Origin: UBA1664 sp964531715
GTDB taxonomy: Bacteria; Pseudomonadota; Alphaproteobacteria; Micavibrionales; UBA1664
NCBI GenBank assembly: GCA_964531715.1
Contig: CAZHEE010000001.1
Coordinates: 186,001-250,000 of the forward strand
Direction of reading: 5' to 3'
Length of the DNA stretch: 64,000 bases
The notes beneath the pieces were generated by a model. That model was not told the origin of the DNA and did not search any database. It worked only from the letters and a program-made list of their open reading frames with translations. The position numbers and the translations under genes are program-made. Positions 23,719-34,117 of the stretch are shown in pieces (positions within the stretch are counted from its first letter, which is position 1; each line of letters opens with the position of its first letter).

Positions 23719-26700
23719 TTAATTCAAAACTCGTTCTTTTTGAGCGCGCGCGGGGCGTTTTTCGGCATCTGGGGCAGGCATATCGGGATTACTTTCGAAT
23801 AACATTTTGCGAATGATGCCGGGGGCAAGAACAGAAAGAGGGTTAACCGTGACACTTGGGTCATCGGGGTTACCTGATATTGTATAGGTTGCGGCAAGCA
23901 AGGCGCCGCCACCCGTTAATAATTGCCCGATAATCGGAATATCGCCCACAATTTTATTCAGCTCTGATAATGGCGCCGCTGTACCCTTAATCTGCATATT
24001 ATCATCGGCAGTATTCACAAATCCATCAAAAGTCAGGGCAACAGATGTGCCGCTTGTCCGTCCGTTCGATATCTCATAAGAGTCGCCCTGCTCGCCCAAC
24101 CGCCACTTAAAGTCGGATTCTAATCGGTCGAAGCGAAGGCTGTCAGCCTGTAAAAAGCTTTGGAAAGACAGGGCATTGACAAGCCTTAAAAAAATCGGCG
24201 CATCTGAGACTGAAAAATTGTCAATTCTTGCGCGTCCCTGAACATCGCCAAAGCGTCCGCCCTCAATCGGGCGCCCTGCAATTTGCAAGTTTCCGCCGCG
24301 AATATGCGGGTAAAGATCTAGGCTACGCAACAATTCACCTGCATTATTACTCTCAATTCGTAAAGATAAGCCATCTGCCACTTCCGGCGTGTAGCGTAAG
24401 TAGAGCTGCCCATTTGTTAGTGTTTCACCGAGATAAGCATCCAGCTCAAATCGCTCAATTTTTCCTTGCGCATTGAGGCGAGCATAAAGTTTTGGCTGGC
24501 TGATGCTTGCATCTTCTGCTGTGCGCATGCGGTCAACCGTAATGCCGATTTCCATAGGTCGCCGACCAGTAATTTCCGAGGTTTTTTCAGCCTCATCCCC
24601 ATCTTTGCGTGTCGAAAGCAAGCGTGTGACATCCAGATAATCCCCTGTCATCGTCACCTTGAGCAGCCCGTCTTCCTCAGCCGCGAGGAGTGAGAATTGC
24701 CCTTTTTCATAGCGTGCATTATCAAGCGCGACTTTTATAATGACAGGCTCGCCGCCTTCTGTCCTGAAATCCAGATGGCTTTTCTCAAGAGAGATATCGC
24801 GCCCTGTAATGGTGAGATTATCGATACTTTTCACATTGCCGTTTGCCAAATTCACCCGAAGCCTTGCATTGGCAGGGGAATTTGCAGGCTTGATAACGCC
24901 GATATCTTCATAAGTTATCGCGGTTTGATTAAGATTAATATCAAGATTAATCACCGTATCGCGCTTGTTTTTCTTCGTTTCATAATCCAGCTTTATAGGG
25001 CTGTTCCCTTCAAAATATTGCGCGATATCTTCAATAAACGCACGGCGGATGGTTTCATTTGCATTGACCTCTACTTTAATTTTTGAGAGGTAGCGAGCCT
25101 CGGTTTGAGGGGAGAAATATTCATGCCAGTCAACAGTCAGGGCTTGACCGCCCAAACTGCCCGAGCCGTCTACCTTTAAATCTCTCGTTGTGGCCTCAAC
25201 ATCAAAAGGGCCGCCGGAAACTGATAAGCCACGAACGGCATCGGGGATAAGGGCTTCGGTCACTGTGCCTTTAACATTCAAATCAATGTCCTCAATCGGT
25301 GTGTCTTTCAGCAAAGGCATTGTAATTCTAACCGTTGCGTCAACATTACCTTGCGTATTGGCGGGCTTAAAATCAATATTATCGAATGCCGCTATCGGCT
25401 CGACCGCAATATAATCGAAAACCTGTTGAGCCTCTGCCGTGACAGGGAAAGTCATATCGGCAGAGCCTTTACCTTTGACAATCAAATCCTCAAAATCGAG
25501 TGTTGCCTCGCGCGTGACCATGCCGCCGACAATAGCGTCATTAATCGCGAGGGTCAGGCTGTTCATATCAAAAACACCTGTGCCATTGACGTTTTCGGCT
25601 ATAAGCATCGGCTCATTATAATTAATGGTCAAGTCCTGATAAGTGAATTCAGCCCGCGCCAGAGTGAGCCATGGCGGAATGGGAAGGCCATCCTCTCTTA
25701 CGGTCAGGCTCTTATCAAAAGCCGTTTTAAAATTCACGGATGAGAAAATGCCGCCTTCTATTTTCTCACCGAGCCAGCGATAGGCTCCATTATCCTGATA
25801 AGCTTCAGGCCAGTAGCGTTCAAAGTAACTTTCAGGCAAATTTGAGACATTTAAATCAAGCTGCCCTGCTAGTTTATCTAGATTATCAATATTCGTAACC
25901 GAACCGCTAGCACGAATGTCAACGGTATCGTTCAGACGCATAGCAAGCGTTTTAAGCTCAATAGGCTCATTAACGTTCGGGCGGATCGTCTCAAGATTGA
26001 GGTCGGAAAATTCGGCTGTAAAACTCTGCGTGTCAATCGGGTAAGACACAGAGCCATTCTCCGCCGTAATCATGCCGCTTAACCCCTGTAAGGCCCACAG
26101 ATTATCCAGCTGAAAGCGAATATCGGCATTCACAATTGCATCCACCGTAAAGCCTTCAGGCATGGGTGGTAAAAACTGGAAAAACTCATTCACATCCAGA
26201 TCTTCCAACCCGCCATAGACATTGAGTGCCAAGGGCTCTTGCATCGTTTCAAAATTCAGGCGGATGAGGTTATCCGTTTCACTGTTCCCGAAGGGGAGCG
26301 AGAGATAGCCGCTCAACATCCGTGCGTTATTGCGCTGTTCATTTTCAATATAAAGAGTGACTGGCTCAAAAAGGTTGGTTTTTTGTAACCTCAAATCTTT
26401 ATAGAAAATCCGCGCTTCATCAATCCAGAAATAATCAAGGTCAGGCAGGTCATAAATCAGGTCATTGAGCGTCATTTGGGCAGGGACAGTTTCATCAGGG
26501 AGCGTGTCTTCCTCTTGGGCTTGTCCAGAAATGCTGATTTGCCCGTTCTCATCACGCGTCACAGACAGCGTAATTTTCCTGATCCACACTGCCTCCAGGT
26601 CAATATTTCCGATAAGAAGCGGCATGGCTTTCAAGCTGAAATCAATTTCGGGGCTGAATAAAAATGGGCCACGATCATTGCTTACCACAACATTTTTTGC

Positions 26701-26940
26701 AGATAGGGCGAGAGGCTCGCTCAAGCTTTCCCAGTTCAGCGTCAGGCCTTCTATCGCTATATTTTCCTCATTTGCTGCATTGAAATAATCAGTGACGTAA
26801 GGAATAAAGCGGTCAAGCGCGACCGGCCCTTGCGATAACTTCCATGCCGCAAAGCCGCCAAGCAGGCATAAGATAACCGCAAGCCCGATCAGAACTTCTA
26901 TCGTAATTTTTAATGTGCGTTTTGCGGTGTGTTTAATCAA
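23719..26940 (-). CDS. YhdP/AsmA-like envelope protein (DUF3971)
   Basis: A 1073-residue protein with one N-terminal membrane anchor (about 10-33) and a long periplasmic region rich in beta strands. It has the DUF3971 region in the middle and an AsmA-type C-terminal segment, in which PLSELNKIVGDIPIIGQLLTGG and ATYTISGNPDDPSVTVNPL are typical. Such proteins (YhdP, TamB, AsmA) form grooves that move phospholipid between inner and outer membranes; that role is inferred by family. The first possible start is a TTG at 26940 because an in-frame TAG lies just upstream; a later start is possible. Confidence 0.85.
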   Translation of the reverse strand: MIKHTAKRTLKITIEVLIGLAVILCLLGGFAAWKLSQGPVALDRFIPYVTDYFNAANEENIAIEGLTLNWESLSEPLALSAKNVVVSNDRGPFLFSPEIDFSLKAMPLLIGNIDLEAVWIRKITLSVTRDENGQISISGQAQEEDTLPDETVPAQMTLNDLIYDLPDLDYFWIDEARIFYKDLRLQKTNLFEPVTLYIENEQRNNARMLSGYLSLPFGNSETDNLIRLNFETMQEPLALNVYGGLEDLDVNEFFQFLPPMPEGFTVDAIVNADIRFQLDNLWALQGLSGMITAENGSVSYPIDTQSFTAEFSDLNLETIRPNVNEPIELKTLAMRLNDTVDIRASGSVTNIDNLDKLAGQLDLNVSNLPESYFERYWPEAYQDNGAYRWLGEKIEGGIFSSVNFKTAFDKSLTVREDGLPIPPWLTLARAEFTYQDLTINYNEPMLIAENVNGTGVFDMNSLTLAINDAIVGGMVTREATLDFEDLIVKGKGSADMTFPVTAEAQQVFDYIAVEPIAAFDNIDFKPANTQGNVDATVRITMPLLKDTPIEDIDLNVKGTVTEALIPDAVRGLSVSGGPFDVEATTRDLKVDGSGSLGGQALTVDWHEYFSPQTEARYLSKIKVEVNANETIRRAFIEDIAQYFEGNSPIKLDYETKKNKRDTVINLDINLNQTAITYEDIGVIKPANSPANARLRVNLANGNVKSIDNLTITGRDISLEKSHLDFRTEGGEPVIIKVALDNARYEKGQFSLLAAEEDGLLKVTMTGDYLDVTRLLSTRKDGDEAEKTSEITGRRPMEIGITVDRMRTAEDASISQPKLYARLNAQGKIERFELDAYLGETLTNGQLYLRYTPEVADGLSLRIESNNAGELLRSLDLYPHIRGGNLQIAGRPIEGGRFGDVQGRARIDNFSVSDAPIFLRLVNALSFQSFLQADSLRFDRLESDFKWRLGEQGDSYEISNGRTSGTSVALTFDGFVNTADDNMQIKGTAAPLSELNKIVGDIPIIGQLLTGGGALLAATYTISGNPDDPSVTVNPLSVLAPGIIRKMLFESNPDMPAPDAEKRPARAQKERVLN

Positions 26941-27032
26941 AATATTTCGGCTTTGCTACTGGTAGTTTTTCTTATTCACACTAGTTATATAGGTGAAATC
27001 ATTGAAATCAAAAGGGAAAAGGAGAAACATTC

Positions 27033-27491
27033 ATGACACTTGAAATTGGCGACAAAGCACCCGACTTCCACATGCCGACCGACAATGGCGGTGAGGCAAA
27101 ATTAAGTGATTATAAGGGGCAAAAGCTTGTGCTTTATTTTTATCCGAAGGACGATACAAGTGGTTGCACAACGCAAGCCTGCGCTTTCACTGACAATTTG
27201 CCTGACTTTGACAAGCTCAATTGTGCTGTTCTCGGCGTTTCAAAAGACAGCGTGAAGAAGCATGATAAATTTAAAGAGAAATATAATCTCGGCTTCCCTC
27301 TTGCCTCTGATGAGGAAGGGACAACTTGTGAAGATTATGGTGTTTGGGTTGAAAAATCCATGTATGGCAAACAATATTTGGGGATTGAGCGCACGACTTT
27401 TCTGATTAACGAGGAAGGCTTCATCACAAAAATATGGCGCAAGGTTAAAGTTCCTGGTCACGTTGAAGAGGTGATTGAGGCTGTAAGCTAG
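27033..27491 (+). CDS. bcp: Thioredoxin-dependent peroxiredoxin Bcp
   Basis: A 152-residue atypical 2-Cys peroxiredoxin of the Bcp/PrxQ type. The peroxidatic Cys is C45 in YPKDDTSGCTTQAC, and the resolving Cys is C50, five residues later as in the E. coli Bcp group. It reduces hydroperoxides in the cytoplasm using thioredoxin. AAGGAG is placed 8 nt before the ATG. Confidence 0.95.
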   Translation: MTLEIGDKAPDFHMPTDNGGEAKLSDYKGQKLVLYFYPKDDTSGCTTQACAFTDNLPDFDKLNCAVLGVSKDSVKKHDKFKEKYNLGFPLASDEEGTTCEDYGVWVEKSMYGKQYLGIERTTFLINEEGFITKIWRKVKVPGHVEEVIEAVS

Positions 27492-27547
27492 ATATTGAGT
27501 TTAAATATTTGCTTTTTTTCTCAGGTAGGGAGTGCGATATATAATAA

Positions 27548-28828
27548 ATGGGTTTCTTGAGTCATTTTCTTAAAACAAATAAGAAATCGACGTCTACCGC
27601 GCTCACTACGCAAAAGCGGGATCAAAAACGCTATGCGCTTGAGAAAGAGCAGGCGCGATCGGCAAATGTGAAAGACAGGCTCGCACTCGCTAAAAACACC
27701 AATACCCATCGTGAAATTCTCTATTATTTGGTGGAAGACAAGGATGAGGGCGTGCGCCGTGCCGTTGCGGCCAACCCCTCAACCCCTGTTCATGCCTCAT
27801 CGCTCCTTGCGCGTGATAGTGATGTTGATGTCAAATTATCGCTTATTACGCGCCTGACCGAATTGCTCCCCGATTTGTCGCAGGATCAATATTCCCATCT
27901 TTACGCCTATGCCGCGCAAGCCATGGGTATCCTTGCATTAGATGAGTTTTTAAAAGTAAGGCTGGCACTTTCGACAGCGTTGAAAGATGCGCTCTATGCC
28001 CCGCCTGACGTTGTAAAGTCTCTGGCGCAGGATGTTGAGCGTGAGGTTTCGGAACCGATTTTACGTTTCTGTGCGGCTGTCCCGGATGAGGCTTTGCTAG
28101 ACATTCTTCAAAACCATCCTGAGCCTTGGGTTGTGGAAGCCATCGCCGCGCGTGAGAATTTGAATGCCCCGCTTTCCGAGGCTGTGATTGAGACAGATAA
28201 TACGAAGGCAGGGCAGGCCTTGATTGAAAATAAAACCGCAACCTTATCAACACATACTTTGGACGATATTGTCCGCCGCGCCCCTGAAAAACCAGAATGG
28301 CATAATGCGCTTGCGCTTCAAACCCACCTGCCGCCGCGTATTATTAAGGATATTATCTTGTTTGTTGATATCTCCATCCAAAAACTGATTTTGAAACGTA
28401 TTGATATTGATGATGAAACGCGCCATGAATTGACCGATACAATTTCACGGCGGATGAATTTCCTGATTGATGAAAAGGGGCAGAAAATGACCACCCTTCA
28501 AAAGGCGGAGATGATGCTCAAAAGCGGTTCTTTGGATGATAACGCCATTCGCGATGCGTTGGCCTTGCGGGAATATGATTTTATCTATCACAGCTTTGCC
28601 AGGAAAAGCGGCCTGAGTGTCGATGTTATTAAAAAGATGCTCTCTATCGGCTCGGCAAAGGCCGCCATATCGGCAACATGGGCGGCAGGGTACAAAATGC
28701 GCACCGCGCTCGATATTCAAAAAACGATATCAAAGATACAGCCAAAAGAAATTCTCTATCCGAAAGGCGGGGATGACTATCCCATGACCGAAAAGGAAAT
28801 GCGCTGGCAAATCGACTTTTTTAAGTAG
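27548..28828 (+). CDS. DUF2336 family protein
   Basis: A 426-residue soluble protein of DUF2336, a family almost confined to alphaproteobacteria and of unknown function. It is made of HEAT-like helical repeats with segments such as EDKDEGVRRAVAANPSTP and DSDVDVKLSLITRLTELLPDLS. No catalytic motif, signal peptide or membrane segment. Starts 56 nt after bcp and may share its transcript. Confidence 0.85.
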   Translation: MGFLSHFLKTNKKSTSTALTTQKRDQKRYALEKEQARSANVKDRLALAKNTNTHREILYYLVEDKDEGVRRAVAANPSTPVHASSLLARDSDVDVKLSLITRLTELLPDLSQDQYSHLYAYAAQAMGILALDEFLKVRLALSTALKDALYAPPDVVKSLAQDVEREVSEPILRFCAAVPDEALLDILQNHPEPWVVEAIAARENLNAPLSEAVIETDNTKAGQALIENKTATLSTHTLDDIVRRAPEKPEWHNALALQTHLPPRIIKDIILFVDISIQKLILKRIDIDDETRHELTDTISRRMNFLIDEKGQKMTTLQKAEMMLKSGSLDDNAIRDALALREYDFIYHSFARKSGLSVDVIKKMLSIGSAKAAISATWAAGYKMRTALDIQKTISKIQPKEILYPKGGDDYPMTEKEMRWQIDFFK

Positions 28829-28838
28829 GTTAAAAATA

Positions 28839-28931
28839 CCTTCTCCCTCGGGTGAAGGTGCCTGAGTAAAACGAAGGCGGATGAGGGGCGAGGTCACTAC
28901 CCTCACCCTCACCCTCTCCCAAGGGAGAGGG
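28839..28931. repeat. Intergenic palindromic element, CCCTCTCCC family
   Basis: CCTTCTCCCTCGGGTGAAGG at the left, GATGAGGGGCGAGG in the middle and CCCTCTCCCAAGGGAGAGGG at the right. It lies 10 nt after the DUF2336 stop. The rest of the 290-nt gap before mdh has no feature other than the mdh leader. Confidence 0.8.
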
Positions 28932-29118
28932 AACTTTTTTGATAATGTTCGCTTATATAATACTTATTAGAAATATAGATTTTTTTAACAAATAGCGCAC
29001 AGAGGTAATAAAACGTTGCTCAACTTAACGTTTTGAATTTGCAATGACCTCTCTCTTTACATCCTTGCCTGAAAGACATACGCTTTAAACGTTCAATCAG
29101 GAAAAAGGATAAGTTAAA

Positions 29119-30102
29119 ATGACAAAACAAGCGGTGAGAGTAGCGGTCACAGGTGCGGCAGGGCAAATCGGTTATGCACTTTTATTCAGGATAGCCTCGG
29201 GCGCTATGCTGGGTGCGGATCAACCTGTTATCCTGCATTTGCTTGAGATTACGCCTGCCCTCGGTGCGCTTGAAGGTGTTGCGATGGAATTAGATGACTG
29301 CGCCTTTCCTTTATTGGAAGATGTTGTCATGACGGACGACCCAAATGTCGCCTTTAAAAATGTAGATTATGCACTTCTGGTTGGCGCACGCCCGCGCGGT
29401 GAGGGCATGGAGCGGAAAGATTTGCTTGAAGCCAATGGCGCAATCTTTGGCCCTCAGGGCAAAGCTTTAAACGATCATGCCAGCCGCGATGTCAAGGTCT
29501 TGGTTGTCGGTAATCCTGCCAATACGAACGCCTTGATCGCGCAACAAAACGCGCCTGACCTTGACCCGTCATGCTTTACGGCGATGATGCGCCTTGACCA
29601 TAATCGCGCGCTAATCCAGCTTGCGGAGAAAGTAAATAGCCCGACCACAGAGATTAAGAAAATGACAATATGGGGCAACCATTCGGCCACGCAATATCCT
29701 GATATCTCGCAAGTCAAGGTGAATGAGAGCGCGGCGATGGATTTGGTTGAGTTTCAATGGGTGAAGGATGATTTTATCCCGACAGTTCAACAGCGTGGCG
29801 CGGCGATTATAAAGGCACGTGGGGCCTCATCGGCCGCCTCTGCCGCATCTGCCGCAATTAACCATATGCGTGATTGGACTTTAGGAACGCCCGATGGTGA
29901 CTGGGTCTCCATGGCGGTACCGAGCGATGGTTCCTACGGCATTAAGGAAGGCGTAATTTTCGGCTATCCTGTGATTTGCAAGAATGGCAAATACGAAATT
30001 GTGCAGGGTCTAAGCATAGACGAATTCTCATCCGAGAAAATTAAAGCCACTGAGGCAGAACTCCGCGAGGAACGTAAAGCCGTTGAGCATTTATTCGGTT
30101 AG
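29119..30102 (+). CDS. mdh: Malate dehydrogenase, NAD-dependent
   Basis: A 327-residue enzyme that oxidises malate to oxaloacetate in the TCA cycle. The Rossmann motif is VTGAAGQIGYALLFRIASG, followed by GNPANTN and the catalytic region MMRLDHNRA and IWGNHSATQYPD (catalytic His). This is the longer 'type 2' branch related to cytosolic MDH, not the LDH-like branch found in many alphaproteobacteria. AAAAAGGAT lies about 9 nt before the ATG. Convergent with rpoD, 17 nt apart. Confidence 0.95.
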   Translation: MTKQAVRVAVTGAAGQIGYALLFRIASGAMLGADQPVILHLLEITPALGALEGVAMELDDCAFPLLEDVVMTDDPNVAFKNVDYALLVGARPRGEGMERKDLLEANGAIFGPQGKALNDHASRDVKVLVVGNPANTNALIAQQNAPDLDPSCFTAMMRLDHNRALIQLAEKVNSPTTEIKKMTIWGNHSATQYPDISQVKVNESAAMDLVEFQWVKDDFIPTVQQRGAAIIKARGASSAASAASAAINHMRDWTLGTPDGDWVSMAVPSDGSYGIKEGVIFGYPVICKNGKYEIVQGLSIDEFSSEKIKATEAELREERKAVEHLFG

Positions 30103-30119
30103 TCAAAACTCGAATAGAT

Positions 30120-32117
30120 TTATGTATCCAAGAAACTTCTGAGTTTACGGGAACGGGATGGGTGTTTGAGTTTCCGCAAGGCTTTCGCCTCAATCTGACG
30201 GATACGTTCGCGGGTTACATTAAATTGCTGACCCACCTCTTCCAACGTATGGTCGGTGTTCATTCCAATACCGAAACGCATTCTCAAAACCCTTTCTTCC
30301 CTTGGTGTCAGGGAAGCCAAAACGCGGGTTGTTGTTTCACGCAAATTCGCATGAATAGCGCTATCCATCGGGTTGAGCGCATTTTTATCCTCAATAAAAT
30401 CACCGAGATTGGAGTCTTCCTCATCACCCACAGGGGTTTCGAGAGAGACAGGCTCTTTTGCGATTTTGAGGACTTTCCGCACTTTATCAAGCGGCATATG
30501 GAGACGCTTAGCAAGCTCTTCAGGTGTCGGCTCACGACCGATTTCATGCATCATTTGACGCGATGTCCGCACAAGCTTATTAATCGTCTCAATCATATGA
30601 ACAGGGATACGGATTGTCCGCGCCTGATCCGCAATTGAGCGTGTAATCGCCTGGCGAATCCACCATGTCGCATAGGTCGAAAATTTATAGCCGCGGCGAT
30701 ATTCAAATTTATCAACGGCCTTCATCAGGCCGATATTGCCTTCCTGAATCAAATCAAGGAATTGGAGGCCACGGTTAGTGTATTTTTTCGCAATCGAAAT
30801 TACGAGACGTAAATTCGCCTCAACCATTTCTTTTTTTGCGCGTGCGGCCTCGCGCTCACCTTTTTGCACTGTCGAGACGATACGGCGAAATTCTGAAATA
30901 GGCAGTCCGGCTTCCTCCGAAATTGCGCTGATTTCATCGCGCATTTTCTCAATTTTATCCTTGTTTTTGGAAACAAAATCGCCCCAGCCCTTGCCTTTTT
31001 TCTTCGCCATCTCATCGACCCAGCTCGGGTCCATCTCACGACCATAATAATTATTTAAAAAGTCTTCGCGGCTTACCTTGCTGTCAACCGCCATGCGCAT
31101 CATCTGCCCTTCAATTCCGACAAGATTGCGATTCGTCTTATAAAGACGGTCAAGCAGTTGCTCAATCCGCGCGGCATTCAAATGGATGGAATTCATGTAA
31201 TCCACCATTTGCTTTTTCAGCTGCTCATATTTTTTATTTGTTGCCGCATCAGGGGTTTTTCCGCTTGTCAACGCCTCAATCCGCGTATCCATCACGGTGG
31301 ACATTTTTTTATAAGTCTTTTTAATGTTATTAAAAATGTCATAGACCTGAGGGGCGACTTCCTCTTCCATCGAAACAAGCGACATGGCAACCGCATCGTC
31401 ACCGCTCTCATCACTATCGCCGTTTTCACCTTCCGCATTCTCTGTCTCAGACTCATCGTCATCATCCGATTCATCGGAATCGAGTGCTTCAGGGTCTGAT
31501 TCAGGGTCAACATCCTGCCCTTGCGTGTAAGTTGTTTCAAGGTCAATAACCTCGCGAAGCAAGATATCGCCTTTTTCCAAAGCCTCATACCACGCGATAA
31601 TGGATTCGATCGCCAGCGGTGATTCGCAAATCCCGCCAATCATCATTTCGCGCCCTGCCTCAATCCGTTTGGCAATCGCAATTTCGCCCTCACGAGAGAG
31701 CAGCTCAACTGTACCCATTTCGCGCAAATACATGCGCACAGGGTCATCGGTACGACCTAAATCGTCATTTTTAACATTACCTTTGGCAACGGCGTGATCC
31801 TCACCATCATCTTCTTTTTCGTCAGGTTCATCATCGACATCATCAGAGTCAACAAGATTGACACCGCTATCGTTAATCGAGGACATAATATCCTCAATTT
31901 GGTCGGATGAAAAACTGTCATCGGGGAGCATGTCATTGAGCTGATCATGTGTCAGATAACCCTGCTTTTTCCCCATTTCGATGATGGCTTTGGCAATTTT
32001 CGCCATATCGGCGGCAGATGTTGCACCGACCTTTGATTTGGCATTCGCTTCTTGAGCCTCATCATCATTATCGATGTCGTCGGCGTTTGTATTTTGTTTT
32101 TTCAATGCTGTACCCAT
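30120..32117 (-). CDS. rpoD: Primary RNA polymerase sigma factor RpoD
   Basis: A 665-residue sigma-70. Region 1.2 has DPVRMYLREMGTVELLSREGE; a long acidic insertion (S/D/E-rich, about 205-245) precedes a non-conserved region; region 2 is complete with FLDLIQEGNIGLMKAVDKFE and GYKFSTYATWWIRQAI; region 4 ends with HTLEEVGQQFNVTRERIRQIE and KLRSFLD. Recognises housekeeping promoters. Follows dnaG by 34 nt, so they form the usual dnaG-rpoD pair. The Shine-Dalgarno site is weak. Confidence 0.97.
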   Translation of the reverse strand: MGTALKKQNTNADDIDNDDEAQEANAKSKVGATSAADMAKIAKAIIEMGKKQGYLTHDQLNDMLPDDSFSSDQIEDIMSSINDSGVNLVDSDDVDDEPDEKEDDGEDHAVAKGNVKNDDLGRTDDPVRMYLREMGTVELLSREGEIAIAKRIEAGREMMIGGICESPLAIESIIAWYEALEKGDILLREVIDLETTYTQGQDVDPESDPEALDSDESDDDDESETENAEGENGDSDESGDDAVAMSLVSMEEEVAPQVYDIFNNIKKTYKKMSTVMDTRIEALTSGKTPDAATNKKYEQLKKQMVDYMNSIHLNAARIEQLLDRLYKTNRNLVGIEGQMMRMAVDSKVSREDFLNNYYGREMDPSWVDEMAKKKGKGWGDFVSKNKDKIEKMRDEISAISEEAGLPISEFRRIVSTVQKGEREAARAKKEMVEANLRLVISIAKKYTNRGLQFLDLIQEGNIGLMKAVDKFEYRRGYKFSTYATWWIRQAITRSIADQARTIRIPVHMIETINKLVRTSRQMMHEIGREPTPEELAKRLHMPLDKVRKVLKIAKEPVSLETPVGDEEDSNLGDFIEDKNALNPMDSAIHANLRETTTRVLASLTPREERVLRMRFGIGMNTDHTLEEVGQQFNVTRERIRQIEAKALRKLKHPSRSRKLRSFLDT

Positions 32118-32151
32118 GCTAATTTATAACCTTGTCATTAACCGAATAATG

Positions 32152-33945
32152 TTAATGATTCGCGGCAATCTGCCTGTTTAATAATTCCTCTAAGCCCGTT
32201 TTTACGGCTTCATAAGCGTCCTGCTCTAAAGCATAAGCCGCATGAAGCTTCACATCCATATGCAGATCGGCAACATCATCCCCGTTTATGCCCTTATCAT
32301 GAAGGGCGGCTATCAACTGATCATGGGTTATGCCGCTTGTATCAGACAATATTGATATAACATTCTGGCGCAAGCGGTCAAGCATTTGATTTTGTGCGTG
32401 AACCGCGTTGATTTGCTCCTCATACTCATCATAAAATTCGGGATAGCGTAAGATAAGCCCAAGGATAAGTCGTACTGCTAAATCACCCTTGCCTTTCGGT
32501 TTCGTCAGAGGAATTGAGGGTGTCACCATCCGCTTTCTTATGCCTGGTTTTTGAGCCCTGAAATGCTGATAAACCTTGTCTTTCAAAATTTGCCTGTAGG
32601 ATTGCTGTATCGTGCGGTCGGCAATGCTCATCACAATCTTGTCAATCTCGCTAAGCAGTGATGCGCGCGCTTCAGGCCGTGACAAATCATGACCGCGGCT
32701 GACATGGCGCCATATCATCTCATGCAAGGGAATAGCTTTATCAATGACGGCGCGCATCGCCCCTGCCCCTTGCTTACGGATAAGGTCATCGGGGTCAAGA
32801 CCGGCAGGCATAAAAGCAAAGCGCGCGGATACACCCGGCTGTAAAATAGGAAGCAGCCTTTCCATCGCGCGAATTGCGGCCCTTGCGCCGGCCTGATCCC
32901 CATCGAAACAGAGATAAGGCTCGCGCAGGCTTCCTGCATCGCCTACGGCTTGCGCCTGCCACAGCATTTCTATCTGGCTTTCGGTCAGTGCCGTTCCGAG
33001 AGGTGCAACCGCGCCGTGAAAGCCTGCCTGTGCCAGTGCAATCACATCGGCATAGCCCTCGGCAACAATCAGTGGCTGCCCATCCTGAGCCGCTTGGCGA
33101 GCATTTGAAATGTTATAAACCAGCCGCCCTTTATGAAAAAGCGGCGTCTCCCCCGAATTAATGTATTTGGGCGGGGTGAAAGAGGATCGCGGGTCTGGCG
33201 GCCTGATATGATCAGGCAGCACCCTGCCCCCAAAGGCAACCACGCGCCCGCGTTTGTCTGTCACGGGAAACATCACGCGGTCACGGAAAAACGCGTAATC
33301 CTGCCCGCCTTTTTGTGATGATTTTGTGAGGCAAAGCAACTTCAATTCACTGTCATGCAGTTTATGGCTCACCTGAAAATCTTTCATATAATCCATGGAT
33401 GCAGGCGCATAGCCAAGGCGAAAGGCGCGGATTGTTTCCTCGCTTAAACCGCGGTCTTTAAGGTAATTCAAAACATCTGTATTTTCAGGTTTATAAAGTT
33501 CTTCAGAAAAATAATGCGCGGCCTTATTCATGATAGAAAGGTGATAATCCTTACGGTCCAGCTTTTCACGCTCGCGCGGGTCGGGTTTTNNNNNNNNNNN
33601 NNNNNNNNNNNNNNNNNNNNNNNNNNNNNNNNNNNNNNNNNNNNNNNNNNNNNNNNNNNCTTGCATGCCTGCCTGCGCTGCCAAAACCTCAACCGCTTCC
33701 ATAAACGGCAGGTTGTCATGTTGCATCACAAATCCGATATGGTCGCCATGCGCGCCACAGCCAAAGCAGTGAAAAAATTCCTTATCATCATTAATGGTAA
33801 AGCTTGGTGTTTTTTCATTATGAAAGGGACAGCAGGCCTTAAATTCGCGCCCTGCCCTCGTCACGGTTACACGCTTGCCGATAATATCGGACAGGCGCAA
33901 ACGGGAACGCAAATCATCCAGAAAAGCTTTTGATACAACAGACAT
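32152..33945 (-). CDS. dnaG: DNA primase DnaG (contains a sequencing gap)
   Basis: A primase of about 597 residues as scaffolded. The zinc ribbon is C-C-P-F-H-N-E-K with FHCFGCGAHGD near residues 38-65, the TOPRIM catalytic region has LIVAEGYADVIAL and LCFDGDQAGARAA, and the C-terminal helicase-binding domain follows. Synthesises primers at replication forks. A 70-base run of N (33590-33659) hides about 24 residues just after the zinc domain; the frame is kept on both sides, but the gap length is not proven. Confidence 0.95.
   Translation of the reverse strand: MSVVSKAFLDDLRSRLRLSDIIGKRVTVTRAGREFKACCPFHNEKTPSFTINDDKEFFHCFGCGAHGDHIGFVMQHDNLPFMEAVEVLAAQAGMQXXXXXXXXXXXXXXXXXXXXXXXXKPDPREREKLDRKDYHLSIMNKAAHYFSEELYKPENTDVLNYLKDRGLSEETIRAFRLGYAPASMDYMKDFQVSHKLHDSELKLLCLTKSSQKGGQDYAFFRDRVMFPVTDKRGRVVAFGGRVLPDHIRPPDPRSSFTPPKYINSGETPLFHKGRLVYNISNARQAAQDGQPLIVAEGYADVIALAQAGFHGAVAPLGTALTESQIEMLWQAQAVGDAGSLREPYLCFDGDQAGARAAIRAMERLLPILQPGVSARFAFMPAGLDPDDLIRKQGAGAMRAVIDKAIPLHEMIWRHVSRGHDLSRPEARASLLSEIDKIVMSIADRTIQQSYRQILKDKVYQHFRAQKPGIRKRMVTPSIPLTKPKGKGDLAVRLILGLILRYPEFYDEYEEQINAVHAQNQMLDRLRQNVISILSDTSGITHDQLIAALHDKGINGDDVADLHMDVKLHAAYALEQDAYEAVKTGLEELLNRQIAANH
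33590..33659. other. Assembly gap, 70 N
   Basis: A run of 70 unknown bases inside dnaG, at the linker between the zinc-binding and TOPRIM domains. This is where other genes of this window carry palindromic insertions, so a hairpin that blocked sequencing is one possible cause (inference). Confidence 0.99.
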
Positions 33946-34117
33946 TATTGATAACTCTTAAAGAAAAAGCAGTTGAATTGGAAGATTTTAATCAAATTTC
34001 CCATCACTCATTTAAATATATCGCATAACAGCAAACATTATTGTGCATAAGGGGTTGAAGTGACTTTTCACAAAACTACTTACCTGCGAAAACTAACAAT
34101 CTTTTACAGGAAAATAT

